Below are positions 9,980 through 19,486 of a stretch of 64,000 nucleotides of DNA, piece after piece. The stretch is from Bacillus spizizenii TU-B-10 (GTDB taxonomy: Bacteria > Bacillota > Bacilli > Bacillales > Bacillaceae). A program made the position numbers and the translations under genes. How positions within the stretch are numbered: the first letter of the stretch is position 1; each line of letters opens with the position of its first letter. The DNA is taken from NCBI RefSeq assembly GCF_000227465.1, contig NC_016047.1:2398857-2462856 (forward strand). The letters run 5' to 3'. Below the pieces are notes generated by a model. The model saw only the letters and a list, made by a program, of their open reading frames with translations, was not told the DNA's origin and did not search any database.

Positions 9980-10011
9980 CATTGATCACCATCTTTCGGT
10001 GGTTATATATG

Positions 10012-10040
10012 TAGTATGTGGTTCGATTTTGTTCTCATTC
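10012..10040 (-). promoter_or_regulatory. Sigma-G promoter of the spoVA operon
   Basis: On the minus strand GAATG (10036-10040) and CATACTA (10012-10018) are separated by 17 nt, matching the sigma-G pattern gMATR / CATnnTA. It sits about 30-60 nt before spoVAA, as expected for this forespore operon. Confidence 0.8.
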
Positions 10041-10086
10041 ATCTGCTCGAAAAGACCATAAATTACCATGCTTTTGCACACAAAAA

Positions 10087-10111
10087 AGCTAGCCTGCATT
10101 GCAGACTAGCT
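10087..10111 (-). terminator. Intrinsic terminator of the spoIIA operon
   Basis: AGCTAGTCTGC / GCAGGCTAGCT stem followed by TTTTTTG on the minus strand. It overlaps the sigF stop codon. Confidence 0.88.
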
Positions 10112-10873
10112 ATCCGTATGATCCATTTGAACCTTGATCTGTTTTAATATTTTCTTTTCAAGCCTGGAAACCTGAACTTGAGAGATCCCAAGCCGCTCAG
10201 CCACCTCGGACTGCGTCTGGTCTTTATAATATCTGAGATAGACGATTAGTTTTTCCCTTTCCTCCAAATCGCTGATCGCTTCTTTCAGCGCAATCTTCTC
10301 AAACCATTTTTCTTCTGAGTTGTCAGCGATTTGATCAAGCAGGGTAATCGGATCTCCGTCATTCTCATAAACGGTTTCGTGAATCGAAGACGGAGCCCTT
10401 ACCGCCTCTTGGGCGAGTACGACATCTTCTGCTTCAATTTCCAAATGGTCGGCGATCTCCTGCACCGTCGGCACTCTGCCTAGTGTTTTTGAAAGCTCAT
10501 CCTTCGCGCGCCGGATTTTGTTTCCGAGCTCTTTTAATGACCTTGACACCTTTACGGTTCCGTCATCACGAATAAAACGCTGGATTTCACCGATAATCAT
10601 TGGCACTGCATACGTTGAAAAACGCACATCATAGGTTAAATCAAATTTGTCCACAGATTTTAACAGCCCGATGCAGCCGATCTGAAAGAGATCGTCAGGC
10701 TCGTATCCTCTGTTTAAAAACCGCTGTACGACAGACCAAACAAGACGCATGTTTTTTTCTATGAGGAGGTCTCTTGCCTGCTGGTCGCCATCTTGGCTTT
10801 GTTTGATTAATTCCTTTACTTCATGATCCTTCAGCTGAGCGTTTTTGCCGTTTTTCTTAACCTCCACATCCAT
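10106..10873 (-). CDS. sigF: RNA polymerase sigma factor SigF (SpoIIAC)
   Basis: First forespore-specific sigma factor; 255 residues. Region 2 holds DLFQIGCIGLLKSVDKFD (core binding and -10 recognition, about 60-110). Region 3 follows at about 120-180. Region 4 has the helix-turn-helix EVAERLGISQVQVSRLEKK near the C-terminus (about 222-245). It is held inactive by SpoIIAB and freed by unphosphorylated SpoIIAA. Third gene of spoIIA, 11 nt after spoIIAB. Confidence 0.97.
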   Translation of the reverse strand: MDVEVKKNGKNAQLKDHEVKELIKQSQDGDQQARDLLIEKNMRLVWSVVQRFLNRGYEPDDLFQIGCIGLLKSVDKFDLTYDVRFSTYAVPMIIGEIQRFIRDDGTVKVSRSLKELGNKIRRAKDELSKTLGRVPTVQEIADHLEIEAEDVVLAQEAVRAPSSIHETVYENDGDPITLLDQIADNSEEKWFEKIALKEAISDLEEREKLIVYLRYYKDQTQSEVAERLGISQVQVSRLEKKILKQIKVQMDHTDS

Positions 10874-10884
10874 AACAAATCTCC

Positions 10885-11325
10885 TTAATTACAAAGCGCT
10901 TTGCTTTTTGATAAGTGCTTTGTTAAGCGAATCGTTGTGCCCATCTCAGGTGATGAATCGATACTGACATCATCCATGAAATTTTCCATAATAGTAAAGC
11001 CCATTCCAGAACGCTCAAGCTCAGGCTTAGTCGTGAATAAAGGCTGGCGGGCTTCTTCAAGATCTGTAATGCCCCTGCCTTCATCACGAATGGTCATATA
11101 TACGACATGATCTTCCAGCGTCACTGAAATGTAAACTTTTCCGTCACAGTTCTCTTCATATCCATGGATAATAGCATTCGTCACTGCCTCTGACACGACT
11201 GTTTTGATTTCAGTCAGTTCGTCCATTGTCGGGTCAAGCTGGGCAATAAACGAAGCAACTGTGACACGGGCGAACGATTCATTCTGGCTGAGGGCAGAAA
11301 ATTCAAGATGCATTTCGTTTTTCAT
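10885..11325 (-). CDS. spoIIAB: Anti-sigma-F factor and SpoIIAA kinase SpoIIAB
   Basis: A 146-residue GHKL-fold protein that binds sigma F and phosphorylates SpoIIAA. The ATP-site motifs are visible: N box [14 protein letters not shown] (about 41-55), G1 DEGRGI (about 78-83) and G2 GMGFTIM (about 106-112). Its ATG overlaps the spoIIAA stop by 4 nt (ATGA), which favours equal synthesis of the two partners. Confidence 0.97.
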   Translation of the reverse strand: MKNEMHLEFSALSQNESFARVTVASFIAQLDPTMDELTEIKTVVSEAVTNAIIHGYEENCDGKVYISVTLEDHVVYMTIRDEGRGITDLEEARQPLFTTKPELERSGMGFTIMENFMDDVSIDSSPEMGTTIRLTKHLSKSKALCN

Positions 11326-11675
11326 GATGCCACCCCCAGCGTCAGCAGCGCCTGCTGCTCAGATTGTTCAAAACGGATAATTTTAAACAGACCCGACATA
11401 TCAAACAGCCGCTTCACCGCAGGAGAGATAGCGCAAACGACCATTTCCCCGCCAATTTGCTTAATTTGCTTGTATCTTCCTAAAATGACGCCAAGCCCCG
11501 AGCTGTCCATAAAGGAAAGGTCCTCCAGGTTCAGCACGATATGGCGAATATCATCCTTCTCCAATGATTGAGTCACTTTTTGTTTCAGGGTTTCAGCCGT
11601 GTGGTGATCGAGTTCGCCTGTTAATCGAATACAAAGCACAGATTCTTTGACATGCATGTCAATTCCAAGGCTCAT
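11322..11675 (-). CDS. spoIIAA: Anti-anti-sigma factor SpoIIAA
   Basis: A 117-residue STAS-domain protein. [12 protein letters not shown] contains Ser58, the residue phosphorylated by SpoIIAB and dephosphorylated by SpoIIE. The second ATG (11675) is chosen because AAGGAGG is 8 nt upstream; the ATG two codons earlier is almost inside that ribosome binding site. It is the first gene of spoIIA. Confidence 0.97.
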   Translation of the reverse strand: MSLGIDMHVKESVLCIRLTGELDHHTAETLKQKVTQSLEKDDIRHIVLNLEDLSFMDSSGLGVILGRYKQIKQIGGEMVVCAISPAVKRLFDMSGLFKIIRFEQSEQQALLTLGVAS

Positions 11676-11708
11676 GCTCATTCCTCCTTGATATGATCGG
11701 ATAATGAG

Positions 11709-11737
11709 TGTTTCGATTTCGACGGAATGAATTCCTT
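11709..11737 (-). promoter_or_regulatory. Probable sigma-H promoter of spoIIA
   Basis: On the minus strand AAGGAATT (11730-11737) lies about 15 nt before GAAACA (11709-11714), near the sigma-H pattern AGGAWWW / GAAT. TTCGACG on the opposite strand (11717-11723) is one base off a Spo0A box. spoIIA is known to need sigma H and Spo0A; the exact boxes here are my reading. Confidence 0.55.
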
Positions 11738-11770
11738 CACCGTGACAAAACTAGTGATCATTCGGCATAA

Positions 11771-12940
11771 TTATTTAAATTTTGTCCAGTCTCCCATCGT
11801 CCGCTTCAAGAATGTTATGAACCCGGCTTTCTTCATATCTTCTTTAGCAGCAACAGGACTTTCAGCGAGCACTTCTCCATCCTTTTTCAGAACGAGCGTC
11901 CCAAGCTCTTGGCCTTTTTGAACAGGTGCACTTACATTGTCATTCAATTTGATTTCTTTTTTCACATTTTTCATATCCTCGCCTTTTTTCGTCAATATTG
12001 AAATCGGCTCAGAAGTAGTGAGTTCGATAAATTTTTGTTTGCCTTTTTTGACCTTTACTTTTGCTACTATTTCATTTCGTTTATATAAAGGATGTGTTTC
12101 ATATTGACTAAAAGCGAAATCAAGCATCTTTGTCACTTGCGCGTTTCTATCTTTAGGTGTGCTCGCTCCGAACACAACCGCAATGGCCCGCATGTTTCCT
12201 TTTTTAGCTGAAGCTGTCAGACAATATTTGGCCTCTCCTGTATAGCCTGTTTTTACACCGTCTACGCCAGGATAAAATTTGATAAGCCGATTCGTATTGA
12301 CAAGCCAAAACTTTTTATCTGTATTTTCGCGCAAATAGTCTTCATACGTGCCGGTAAACTTCGTTATTGATTCGTATTTCAATAATTCCTTAGCCATGAT
12401 TGCCATGTCATACGCAGAGCTGTAGTGTCCTTCCTCGGTCAGTCCGGTCGGGTTTTTGAAGGATGTATTTTTCAAGCCCAGCTCTTTTGCTTTTTTATTC
12501 ATTTTCTTCACAAATTCTTCTTCAGAGCCGGAAATGAATTCAGCCATCGCAACGGAAGCGTCATTTCCCGATGCGATTGCGATGCCTTTCAGCATTTCTT
12601 TGACAGTCATTTCCTCACCGGGTTCAAGGAAAATCTGCGAGCCTCCCATTGAAGCCGCGTGCTCGCTCGTACGGACCTTATCACTCATTTTGATTTTGCC
12701 TTCATCTAAAGCTTCCATAATTAAAAGCATCGTCATAATTTTCGTCATGCTTGCAGGCGCCAGTCTCTCATTACTGTTCTTGTTGTAAAGCACTTTTCCC
12801 GTGTCACGTTCTATCAGCACCGCAGACTTCGCTTCATGAGCAAGCTCCGATGTGCCTTTTCCGTCTTGTTTTGCAAATGCAGACGGTGCAAATGTAAGTA
12901 GCATTATACCAATCAACAAAGTGGATAAAAGACGTTTCAT
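11771..12940 (-). CDS. dacF: D-alanyl-D-alanine carboxypeptidase DacF (penicillin-binding protein)
   Basis: Low-molecular-mass PBP expressed in the forespore that trims peptide stems of the spore cortex. At 389 residues it has a signal peptide (cleaved after SAFA). The serine-protease-like triad is PASMTKIM (SxxK, about 62-69), SGNDAS (SxN, about 122) and VKTGYTG (KTG, about 223). A C-terminal PBP5-type domain ends in an amphipathic anchor (FLKRTMGDW). ATG at 12940 follows GGAGGG. It lies upstream of spoIIA on the same strand, so read-through into spoIIA is possible. Confidence 0.95.
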   Translation of the reverse strand: MKRLLSTLLIGIMLLTFAPSAFAKQDGKGTSELAHEAKSAVLIERDTGKVLYNKNSNERLAPASMTKIMTMLLIMEALDEGKIKMSDKVRTSEHAASMGGSQIFLEPGEEMTVKEMLKGIAIASGNDASVAMAEFISGSEEEFVKKMNKKAKELGLKNTSFKNPTGLTEEGHYSSAYDMAIMAKELLKYESITKFTGTYEDYLRENTDKKFWLVNTNRLIKFYPGVDGVKTGYTGEAKYCLTASAKKGNMRAIAVVFGASTPKDRNAQVTKMLDFAFSQYETHPLYKRNEIVAKVKVKKGKQKFIELTTSEPISILTKKGEDMKNVKKEIKLNDNVSAPVQKGQELGTLVLKKDGEVLAESPVAAKEDMKKAGFITFLKRTMGDWTKFK

Positions 12941-12971
12941 CTCAAAAGCCCTCCATTTCATAATCCTTTTT

Positions 12972-12999
12972 ATTTTTTCCAAGCCGGATGGTTTTATAC
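12972..12999 (-). promoter_or_regulatory. Sigma-F promoter of dacF
   Basis: On the minus strand GTATA (12995-12999), a 14-nt spacer and GGAAAAAAT (12972-12980) fit the sigma-F pattern GYATA / GGNNANANT. dacF is an established sigma-F gene. Confidence 0.7.
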
Positions 13000-13044
13000 G
13001 CCACTGATGGAAAATGTTTCGTATCTTTTTTGGGCATAAAAAAA

Positions 13045-13074
13045 GACAGCTGCGTCATATCAGACACAGCTGTC
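13045..13074 (-). terminator. Intrinsic terminator after pupG
   Basis: GACAGCTGTGTC / GACGCAGCTGTC hairpin followed by TTTTTTTATG on the minus strand. Confidence 0.9.
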
Positions 13075-13099
13075 TTTTGATCTTGCTATCACTCAATTT

Positions 13100-13915
13100 T
13101 TATTCGTACTGAGCGACGACTGCTTTTACAAGCTGCAAGAATCCTGCTTTTACTTTTTCCGTCACTTCCATTACTTCATCGTGACTTAAAGGCTGATCCA
13201 GAATTCCGGCTGCCGCATTAGAGATGCAGGAAATGCCAAGGACACGCATTCCTGCATGATTCGCCACAATGACTTCCGGAACAGTAGACATGCCGACTGC
13301 GTCAGAACCCATTGTTCTTAAGAAACGGACTTCTGCCGGTGTTTCGTAAGATGGTCCTGTCACAGCGGTATAAACGCCTTTTTGAATTGGAATGTTAAGG
13401 TCTTTCGCAATTTTTTCAGCCAAGCTAGAAAGGTCTTTGTCATAGGCTGAAGACATATCTGGAAATCTGGCGCCGAAATCGGCTTCATTTGGCCCGATCA
13501 GCGGGTTTGTTCCCATAAAGTTGATATGGTCAGTAATGATCATTAAGTCTCCCGCACGGAATTCAGTATTGACACCGCCAGCGGCATTTGTCACGATCAA
13601 TGCTTCCACGCCGAGCGCTTTCATCACGCGTACAGGGAAAGTGACTTTCTCCATCGAATAGCCTTCATAAAAATGAAAACGGCCCTGCATAGCTATGACG
13701 GAAACTCCTTCAAGGGTGCCAAGCACAAGCTGGCCAGCATGTCCCTCAACAGTGGATACCGGGAATTCAGGTATGTCTTCATATTTCAGCTTGACCGGAT
13801 TTTCGATTTCATCCGCCAAAATACCAAGACCTGAGCCTAAAATAAGGCCGATCTTCGGAGATTCCGGCAGGTTTTTCTTAATAAAAGCGGCTGCGCGTTC
13901 GATTCTGTCTTTCAA
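13100..13915 (-). CDS. pupG: Purine nucleoside phosphorylase PupG
   Basis: Phosphorolysis of guanosine/inosine-type nucleosides to base plus ribose-1-phosphate. At 271 residues it is a trimeric-type PNP with the phosphate loop GSGLG (about 28-32), HAGQL, VTNAAGGVN (about 115-123) and MSTVPE-VIVANH. TTG start, with AGGGGGA about 8 nt upstream. It follows deoB by 12 nt, so the pair feeds ribose-1-phosphate into phosphopentomutase. Confidence 0.95.
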   Translation of the reverse strand: MKDRIERAAAFIKKNLPESPKIGLILGSGLGILADEIENPVKLKYEDIPEFPVSTVEGHAGQLVLGTLEGVSVIAMQGRFHFYEGYSMEKVTFPVRVMKALGVEALIVTNAAGGVNTEFRAGDLMIITDHINFMGTNPLIGPNEADFGARFPDMSSAYDKDLSSLAEKIAKDLNIPIQKGVYTAVTGPSYETPAEVRFLRTMGSDAVGMSTVPEVIVANHAGMRVLGISCISNAAAGILDQPLSHDEVMEVTEKVKAGFLQLVKAVVAQYE

Positions 13916-13927
13916 GAAACAGTCCCC

Positions 13928-15112
13928 CTATTGTAATAAAGATAAAAAGCTTTTCCCGTATTTCGGTTTATTCGTTTGGAAATTATCAGCGATCGTTGCG
14001 CCGATATCAGCAAATGTATCTGCAAGCGGCAGCATTTGCGCTTTCTTATGTTTTTTGCTGTAAGCAAGAATCGGCACGTACTCGCGTGTATGGTCTGTCC
14101 CGTGATGAATCGGATCATTGCCGTGGTCAGCTGTAATGATTAACAGATCGTCTTCTTTCATTTTCTCAAACACTTCCGGAAGACGTGCATCAAATTCTTC
14201 AAGCGCACGTCCGTAGCCCTCTGGGTCACGGCGATGTCCGAATAAAGCGTCAAAATCAACAAGGTTCGCAAAGCTCAGACCAGTAAAGTCTTCTCCCAGC
14301 GTATCGATCACCTTGTCCATTCCGTCCATATTGGAAACTGTTCTCCGTGAAGATGTAATGCCTTCTCCGTCATAAATATCAGAGATTTTTCCGATTGAGA
14401 TCACATCTAAGCCGCTGTCTTTCAATTCATTCATGACAGTGCGGTCAAACGGCTTAAGCGCATAGTCATGACGGTTTGGTGTCCGTTTAAATTGTCCCGG
14501 CTCTCCGACGAACGGCCGTGCGATAATGCGGCCTACCATATATTTCGGATCAAGCGTCAGCTCTCTCGCCGTTTCACAAATGCGGTACAGCTCTTCAAGC
14601 GGCACAACCTCTTCGTGAGCGGCAATTTGCAGAACAGAGTCAGCAGATGTGTATACAATTAAAGCTCCTGTCTCCATGTGCTCCTGGCCAAGTTCATCCA
14701 AAATCGCTGTGCCGGAAGCCGGCTTATTTCCGATAATTTTGCGTCCAGATCTCTTTTCCAGCTCCTGAAGCAGTTCATCAGGAAAGCCTTCCGGGAACAC
14801 TTTAAACGGTTTATCAATATACAAGCCCATGATCTCCCAATGGCCAGTCATGGTATCTTTACCGTTAGACGCTTCTTGCATTTTTCCAAAATACGCAAGC
14901 GGATATTCTGTTTTTTCTACACCTTTGATATCTCCGATGAGACCAAGGCCGAGTTTTGCCATATTCGGCATATGTAATCCATTCATATGCTCGGCAATAT
15001 GCCCGAGCGTATTGGCGCCTTCGTCATTAAAGTCAGCGGCATCCGGCGCTTCGCCGATTCCGACTGAGTCCATCACAATTAAAAACACACGATTATATTT
15101 GTATGCAGGCAT
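13928..15112 (-). CDS. deoB: Phosphopentomutase
   Basis: Also called drm. Interconverts (deoxy)ribose-1-phosphate and -5-phosphate in nucleoside catabolism. At 394 residues it belongs to the alkaline-phosphatase superfamily: metal site [11 protein letters not shown] near the N-terminus, the DTMTGHWE phosphorylation loop (Thr, about 85-92), and TADHGNDPI...TDH near the C-terminus. First gene of deoB-pupG; a cre-like site lies upstream. Confidence 0.95.
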   Translation of the reverse strand: MPAYKYNRVFLIVMDSVGIGEAPDAADFNDEGANTLGHIAEHMNGLHMPNMAKLGLGLIGDIKGVEKTEYPLAYFGKMQEASNGKDTMTGHWEIMGLYIDKPFKVFPEGFPDELLQELEKRSGRKIIGNKPASGTAILDELGQEHMETGALIVYTSADSVLQIAAHEEVVPLEELYRICETARELTLDPKYMVGRIIARPFVGEPGQFKRTPNRHDYALKPFDRTVMNELKDSGLDVISIGKISDIYDGEGITSSRRTVSNMDGMDKVIDTLGEDFTGLSFANLVDFDALFGHRRDPEGYGRALEEFDARLPEVFEKMKEDDLLIITADHGNDPIHHGTDHTREYVPILAYSKKHKKAQMLPLADTFADIGATIADNFQTNKPKYGKSFLSLLQ

Positions 15113-15176
15113 CTCCTGAAAGCCTCCTTTTTTTCTATACGTCTATTGTATCGCTAAGAGGTCAGACAACTCAAGT

Positions 15177-15191
15177 ATAAACCGTTTTCAT
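15177..15191 (-). promoter_or_regulatory. cre-like CcpA site upstream of deoB
   Basis: ATGAAAACGGTTTAT on the minus strand matches the cre consensus WTGNAARCGNWWWCA at 13 of 15 positions. Carbon catabolite repression of drm-pupG is described for B. subtilis. Confidence 0.6.
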
Positions 15192-15256
15192 TCCCGTTGA
15201 CAATGCATTCGGAAATAATGAGAAACTTCAATATTTTCTGTCGCCCTAAACAAAAA

Positions 15257-15276
15257 AGCCGCAGCCACCTGCGGCT
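15257..15276 (-). terminator. Intrinsic terminator of xerD
   Basis: AGCCGCAGG / CCACCTGCGGCT-type stem on the minus strand with TTTTTTG after it, overlapping the xerD stop. Confidence 0.85.
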
Positions 15277-16165
15277 AGGCGCGCGGATGAAATTGCTTGT
15301 ACACATCCTTCAGCCTTGTTTTCGTCACATGCGTATAAATTTGCGTCGTGGATATATCCGCATGGCCGAGCATTTCCTGCACCGCTCTAAGATCAGCACC
15401 GTTCTCAAGCAGATGGGTCGCAAAGGAATGCCTGAGGGTATGCGGGGTCAGCTCTTTTTTGATCCCAGCTTCCAGCGCGATTTTCTTCAGGTTTTTCCAA
15501 AATCCCTGGCGGCTGATCTGTTTGCCGTGATGATTTAAAAAGAGAGCGTCAGACACATTGTTCTTTAACAGTTTTCCCCTGGCTTTTGTCATATATTCCT
15601 CAATAGCGGAAGCGGCGGCTTCTCCGATTGGCACAATCCGTTCTTTTCTTCCTTTCCCGAAGCAGCGGACAAAACCCATGGATAAATGAACATCTGCCGT
15701 TTTCAATTCAATCATCTCACTGACTCGTATGCCTGTCGCATAAAGCAGCTCTAGCATCGCTTTATCCCGATAGCCGAAAGGGCTTGTCAGCTTAGGCGTG
15801 TCCAATAATCGCTCGACCTCATTGAGCGCGAGCACCTTCGGAAGCGCCCGTTCGGTCTTTTGTGTTTCGATATGAACGGAAGGATCCTTGTCCGTCACCT
15901 TTTCCCTGAGCAGAAATTGGTGAAAAGAGCGAATCGATGCCAAATGCCGCGCCGATGTCTTGCCGGATTTCCCCGAGTCCTTCAAGTGCTTTAAATATTG
16001 GATAATATGTATGCGGGTTACGTGATTCCAATCTGTAACATGAAGGGTTTCTGTTAAATAGAGAGAATAGCTTTTCAAGTCACGTTCATAGGATACCACC
16101 GTGTTTTGGGAAAGCCCTCTCTCTACCATGACGTAGTGGATGAAATCCTTTATTTGATCTTTCAC
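15275..16165 (-). CDS. xerD: Tyrosine site-specific recombinase XerD (RipX)
   Basis: With CodV (XerC) it resolves chromosome dimers at dif. The 296-residue protein has an N-terminal SAM-like DNA-binding domain (about 1-90) and a catalytic domain with the R-H-R-H-Y set: ATGIRVSE (Arg about 148), [10 protein letters not shown] (about 243-252), GHADI and the nucleophile in QIYTHV (Tyr about 278). GTG start with GGGGAG about 10 nt upstream. It probably forms one transcript with yqzK. Confidence 0.94.
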   Translation of the reverse strand: MKDQIKDFIHYVMVERGLSQNTVVSYERDLKSYSLYLTETLHVTDWNHVTRIHIIQYLKHLKDSGKSGKTSARHLASIRSFHQFLLREKVTDKDPSVHIETQKTERALPKVLALNEVERLLDTPKLTSPFGYRDKAMLELLYATGIRVSEMIELKTADVHLSMGFVRCFGKGRKERIVPIGEAAASAIEEYMTKARGKLLKNNVSDALFLNHHGKQISRQGFWKNLKKIALEAGIKKELTPHTLRHSFATHLLENGADLRAVQEMLGHADISTTQIYTHVTKTRLKDVYKQFHPRA

Positions 16166-16172
16166 TCTTGAT

Positions 16173-16400
16173 CTACTCCCCGTTTTGGTAAAAAAAGATC
16201 AACCGGTCGAACCATCCGCCTTTTTCATCCTGATCCATTTCAACAACTTTTACAGCGGAGCCTTCCGGTTTATCGTACCGATGATAGTTTTCATACTCTT
16301 GATTCACCCATATCATAGCATAATAGAACAGAGCGGTAAAACCGGTAAACAGGATGAAAACTTTCAATGCATCGAGAGCTGTTTTTAGGAATCTTCCCAT
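16173..16400 (-). CDS. yqzK: Small membrane protein YqzK (DUF4227)
   Basis: A 75-residue protein with one membrane helix ([18 protein letters not shown], about 15-32) and an acidic to neutral C-terminus. It matches the short DUF4227-type proteins found before xerD in bacilli. The function is unknown. It lies 7 nt before xerD. Confidence 0.8.
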   Translation of the reverse strand: MGRFLKTALDALKVFILFTGFTALFYYAMIWVNQEYENYHRYDKPEGSAVKVVEMDQDEKGGWFDRLIFFYQNGE

Positions 16401-16484
16401 GTCCTAATCGATCCTTTCCCTATGGTTCCAGTTATTTAAACCATATGCCAAATCAGAAAGGTTTTATACATAGAAACAGCAAAA

Positions 16485-16509
16485 AACCCTTTCCCCATGA
16501 GAAAAGGTT
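16485..16509 (-). terminator. Intrinsic terminator of fur
   Basis: AACCTTTTC / GGAAAGGGTT hairpin then TTTTTTG on the minus strand, 16 nt beyond the fur stop. Confidence 0.8.
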
Positions 16510-16524
16510 CGCGCTCGGCACCGT

Positions 16525-16974
16525 TTATTCAGTTTCTTTTCCGTTACAGCGGTGGCATATGCCGTGAAACGTCAATCTATGATCTTTAATCTTAAATTTC
16601 CAATCACGTTCAATGATTTCTTCCACGTCTTCAAGCAAATCTTCTTCAATTTCATCAACGGCTCCGCACTCCATGCACACCAAGTGGTGATGAAAGTGAG
16701 CTGCGCCCTCTTTCCGAAGGTCGTAACGGGACACGCCGTCTCCAAAGTTAATTTTATCAACGACTTTTAATTCAGTTAATAATTCAAGCGTACGGTATAC
16801 TGTTGCGAGACCGATCTCAGGAGATTTCTCTTTTACGAGGAGGTATACATCTTCTGCGCTTAAATGGTCTTCTTCGTTTTCAAGCAGCACTCTTACTGTC
16901 GCTTCACGCTGAGGCGTAAGTTTGTAGCTGGATGAGTGCAGTTGTTTCTTAATTCGATCAATACGGTTTTCCAT
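16525..16974 (-). CDS. fur: Ferric uptake regulator Fur
   Basis: Fe(II)-dependent repressor of iron uptake genes. The 149-residue protein has an N-terminal winged helix (GLATVYRTLELL recognition segment, about 56-67) and a dimerisation domain with the regulatory metal ligands HFHHHLVC. The structural zinc site is CMECG...CHRCNG. ATG at 16974 has AGGAGGG 8 nt upstream; the longer frame is not needed. A PerR-type operator lies 60 nt upstream. Confidence 0.95.
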   Translation of the reverse strand: MENRIDRIKKQLHSSSYKLTPQREATVRVLLENEEDHLSAEDVYLLVKEKSPEIGLATVYRTLELLTELKVVDKINFGDGVSRYDLRKEGAAHFHHHLVCMECGAVDEIEEDLLEDVEEIIERDWKFKIKDHRLTFHGICHRCNGKETE

Positions 16975-17035
16975 GTCTTTCCCTCCTACGCCGCATTCCA
17001 TGACTCATTATAACAAAATACGCGCAGAGTTCCAA

Positions 17036-17050
17036 CTATAATTATTATAA
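17036..17050. promoter_or_regulatory. PerR-box-like operator upstream of fur
   Basis: CTATAATTATTATAA differs by one base from the 15-bp Per box TTATAATnATTATAA. fur is a known PerR target in B. subtilis, coupling iron control to peroxide stress. Confidence 0.75.
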
Positions 17051-17086
17051 ACTGATAAATAAAACGATTTTCTCTTAATAATCATT

Positions 17087-17731
17087 TTAAAAAAGTCTCG
17101 ATGTAAGCTTTTCCATTAAAACTGGAGATAAATATGCTTCAAAGAGTGATGAGATCAGCGCTAAAAACAGAATGACCAGAAGCACAAAGGCATACCGCCC
17201 GAACCACTGAATCGGCGCGTCATGAAGGCTTCGTTTCACGAACAGCTGCCTGATTAACTTTAAAGAAAACGCAATCGCACACGTGCCCATAATGAGATAA
17301 GCCGGAATCAGCAGCACATTTTGGGGCAAAACGGAGACAAAGGATAAGAAAAAACCGCTGACTCCCATCTGATTGACAAGGAACCCGACAGTAAAGCCGA
17401 CGACGATGCCTTTTAGAAAGATCATGATAAAAATAATCGGCATCCCAATAACGGAAATTCCCAATATCCACATCAACCCTAAATACTTTGCATTATGAAA
17501 GATACTTTGCCCAAACATATCAGATGAACTTGCCTGTTTTCCATCCGAAAGCTGTCCGAAAAATTGGCTTAAATAGTAGTATAAATCTTCTTTCTGGCTG
17601 ATGGTCATGCTGTTGACAATAATCGCGCCAAAGATGACACCCATGAAAAACAGGACTGAGACAAATATATAAAGAGAGAGATGATCTTTGACATGTCGGA
17701 GAAACATGTCCTTATAAGAGATTTTTCGCAT
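17087..17731 (-). CDS. spoIIM: Stage II sporulation protein M
   Basis: Integral membrane protein of the mother-cell engulfment complex DMP (SpoIID-SpoIIM-SpoIIP). The 214-residue protein has about five membrane helices, the first at about 17-40 and the last at about 180-205. Length matches the family. It follows a sigma-E promoter (17772-17799), as expected for mother-cell expression. Confidence 0.94.
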   Translation of the reverse strand: MRKISYKDMFLRHVKDHLSLYIFVSVLFFMGVIFGAIIVNSMTISQKEDLYYYLSQFFGQLSDGKQASSSDMFGQSIFHNAKYLGLMWILGISVIGMPIIFIMIFLKGIVVGFTVGFLVNQMGVSGFFLSFVSVLPQNVLLIPAYLIMGTCAIAFSLKLIRQLFVKRSLHDAPIQWFGRYAFVLLVILFLALISSLFEAYLSPVLMEKLTSRLF

Positions 17732-17771
17732 ACCGTTTCCTCCCGCCTGCTCTAGTGATTTGATTTAATAG

Positions 17772-17799
17772 ATTGTATGAAAGAAACGGAAAAACATGC
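17772..17799 (-). promoter_or_regulatory. Sigma-E promoter of spoIIM
   Basis: On the minus strand GCATGTT (17793-17799) and CATACAAT (17772-17779) are 13 nt apart, close to the sigma-E pattern KMATATT / CATACANT. Confidence 0.7.
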
Positions 17800-17832
17800 C
17801 CTTTTTCAAAAAAGAAACGATAGAGAAGAATG

Positions 17833-18048
17833 CTAGGCGGCTTTTTGGAGCACAAAAAAATCCTTATCATCAACTGCCGTATGATCATAAGGATTCATAT
17901 GCTTCCGTTTATTCAAAATCTCTTTTTTGCTTTTTGCCATTCTTTCATGTGTGCTGAACGATGGTGTACTGCCTCTTGATAATATGACGTCACGTCCGCC
18001 ATTTCTAAGCAGATGCTCCCGCTTCTTTTTCGCTCGGCTTTTTGCCAT
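17833..18048 (-). CDS. yqkK: Small basic protein YqkK
   Basis: A 71-residue, strongly basic protein (MAKSRAKKKREHLL..., middle KSKKEILNKRK) with no membrane segment. ATG at 18048 follows AAGGGAGTG; the 17-codon extension upstream is hydrophobic and has no ribosome binding site. Members are short proteins restricted to Bacillus and relatives, and the role is unknown. Confidence 0.8.
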   Translation of the reverse strand: MAKSRAKKKREHLLRNGGRDVILSRGSTPSFSTHERMAKSKKEILNKRKHMNPYDHTAVDDKDFFVLQKAA

Positions 18049-18111
18049 TCTGATCACTCCCTTATTTATTTTCACAACAATTATAGCAAAGATCATCATA
18101 TGATGAGAAAA

Positions 18112-18140
18112 AACAGCACCTGTTTATGCCAGGTGCTGTT
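18112..18140. terminator. Terminator after mleA
   Basis: AACAGCACCTG / CAGGTGCTGTT stem flanked by A- and T-rich tracts. It follows the mleA stop on the minus strand. Confidence 0.85.
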
Positions 18141-18149
18141 TTCCTTCAT

Positions 18150-19469
18150 TTATTTTACTGCTGTAAGAGCGGCGTGCTCAACCGCAGCCGCTACCTCATG
18201 ATGGACTTTTGAATCAAGCGGCTGAGGGACTACATCGCCTTGTTTTGTGCAGGCTGCGATGGCCTCTGCTGCTGCGACAAGCATATCATGATTAATCTCC
18301 TTGCTTTTTGCGTTGAGCGCTCCTCTGAAAATCCCCGGGAAACCGAGTACATTATTAACAGAACGCCCGTCAGCTGCATATGCGGCGCCAGCCTGCAGCG
18401 CAGCCTCCGGCTCAATTTCCGGCTTCGGATTCGATAAAGCCAAAATCACCTGGCCAGAACGCACAAATGCTGGTTTAATTAATCCCGGAACGCCCGTTGT
18501 GGCAATGACAATGTCACATGTTTCCATGAGCTTCTCAATGCTGGCAACTGCCTGTCCGCCGTATTGTTCGAGACGGTTCATTGCTGCCTCTGATTTGTCT
18601 GTTCCGTACACTGCTTTCACGCCGTAGGCCATAAACATCCGGCAGATGGCAACGCCTGCTGCGCCCAGGCCGATTTGTCCCACTTTCGCTTCTTTCAGGT
18701 CAACACCCGCACTCCTGCATGCCGAGATGGCAGCTGCCAGCGTGACAACAGCTGTACCGTGCTGATCATCATGCATAACAGGGATGTTCAGCTCCTCTTT
18801 TAGGCGGTCCTCGATTTCGAAGCAATGCGGCGAGCCGATATCTTCAAGCAGGATGCCGTTAAAACCCGGAGAAATATGCTTTACCGTTTTGATGATTTCT
18901 TCAGGATCACTCGTATCCAGCAATATCGGAATACCGCTAATACCCGCCAGCTGATCAAACAGAGCAGCCTTTCCTTCCATGACAGGCATGCCTGCCACAG
19001 AGCCAATATTCCCAAGACCGAGAATTGCCGTTCCATCCGTTACAATCGCCACAGAATTGCTGATCGTTGTATAAATAGACGCTTTTTCAGGTTCTTTTTC
19101 GATCAGCCTGCACACGTCTGCCACACCTGGTGTATAGACACGTCCGAGCTCTGCCAGTGAGCGGATCGGCATTTTGCTTTTCATTTGGATTTTTCCGCCT
19201 TCATGTGCGGACAGGACTTCATCAGATACGGTGTGAAGCCTGATCCCTTCTCCCAAGGCCTGTACAGCCGCGATCACTTCCTGAAGCTGTTCTTCATTCT
19301 CCACTTGAACGGTAATATTCCGCATTGTGTAATTGGGTCCGACTTTTACCGTCTCCACTTCACCAATATCCCCGCCCAGAAGGCCGATTGCCGTAGCTAC
19401 CCTTCCAAGATTTCCGGGAACCGAAGGCGTTTCGATCATCAGTGTCCGAATCATGTGTTTCGCTATCAT
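18150..19469 (-). CDS. mleA: NAD-dependent malic enzyme MleA with N-terminal ACT domain
   Basis: Also named yqkJ. Oxidative decarboxylation of malate to pyruvate. The 439-residue protein has an ACT domain (about 8-85, [15 protein letters not shown]), then the malic-enzyme domains: [21 protein letters not shown] (about 145-156), DDQHGTAVV metal/substrate site and NAD loop GLGAAGVAI. It is 17 nt downstream of mleN, the malate-lactate antiporter, so they form the malolactic operon. Confidence 0.92.
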   Translation of the reverse strand: MIAKHMIRTLMIETPSVPGNLGRVATAIGLLGGDIGEVETVKVGPNYTMRNITVQVENEEQLQEVIAAVQALGEGIRLHTVSDEVLSAHEGGKIQMKSKMPIRSLAELGRVYTPGVADVCRLIEKEPEKASIYTTISNSVAIVTDGTAILGLGNIGSVAGMPVMEGKAALFDQLAGISGIPILLDTSDPEEIIKTVKHISPGFNGILLEDIGSPHCFEIEDRLKEELNIPVMHDDQHGTAVVTLAAAISACRSAGVDLKEAKVGQIGLGAAGVAICRMFMAYGVKAVYGTDKSEAAMNRLEQYGGQAVASIEKLMETCDIVIATTGVPGLIKPAFVRSGQVILALSNPKPEIEPEAALQAGAAYAADGRSVNNVLGFPGIFRGALNAKSKEINHDMLVAAAEAIAACTKQGDVVPQPLDSKVHHEVAAAVEHAALTAVK

Positions 19470-19486
19470 TCAGTGATCCTCCCCTA

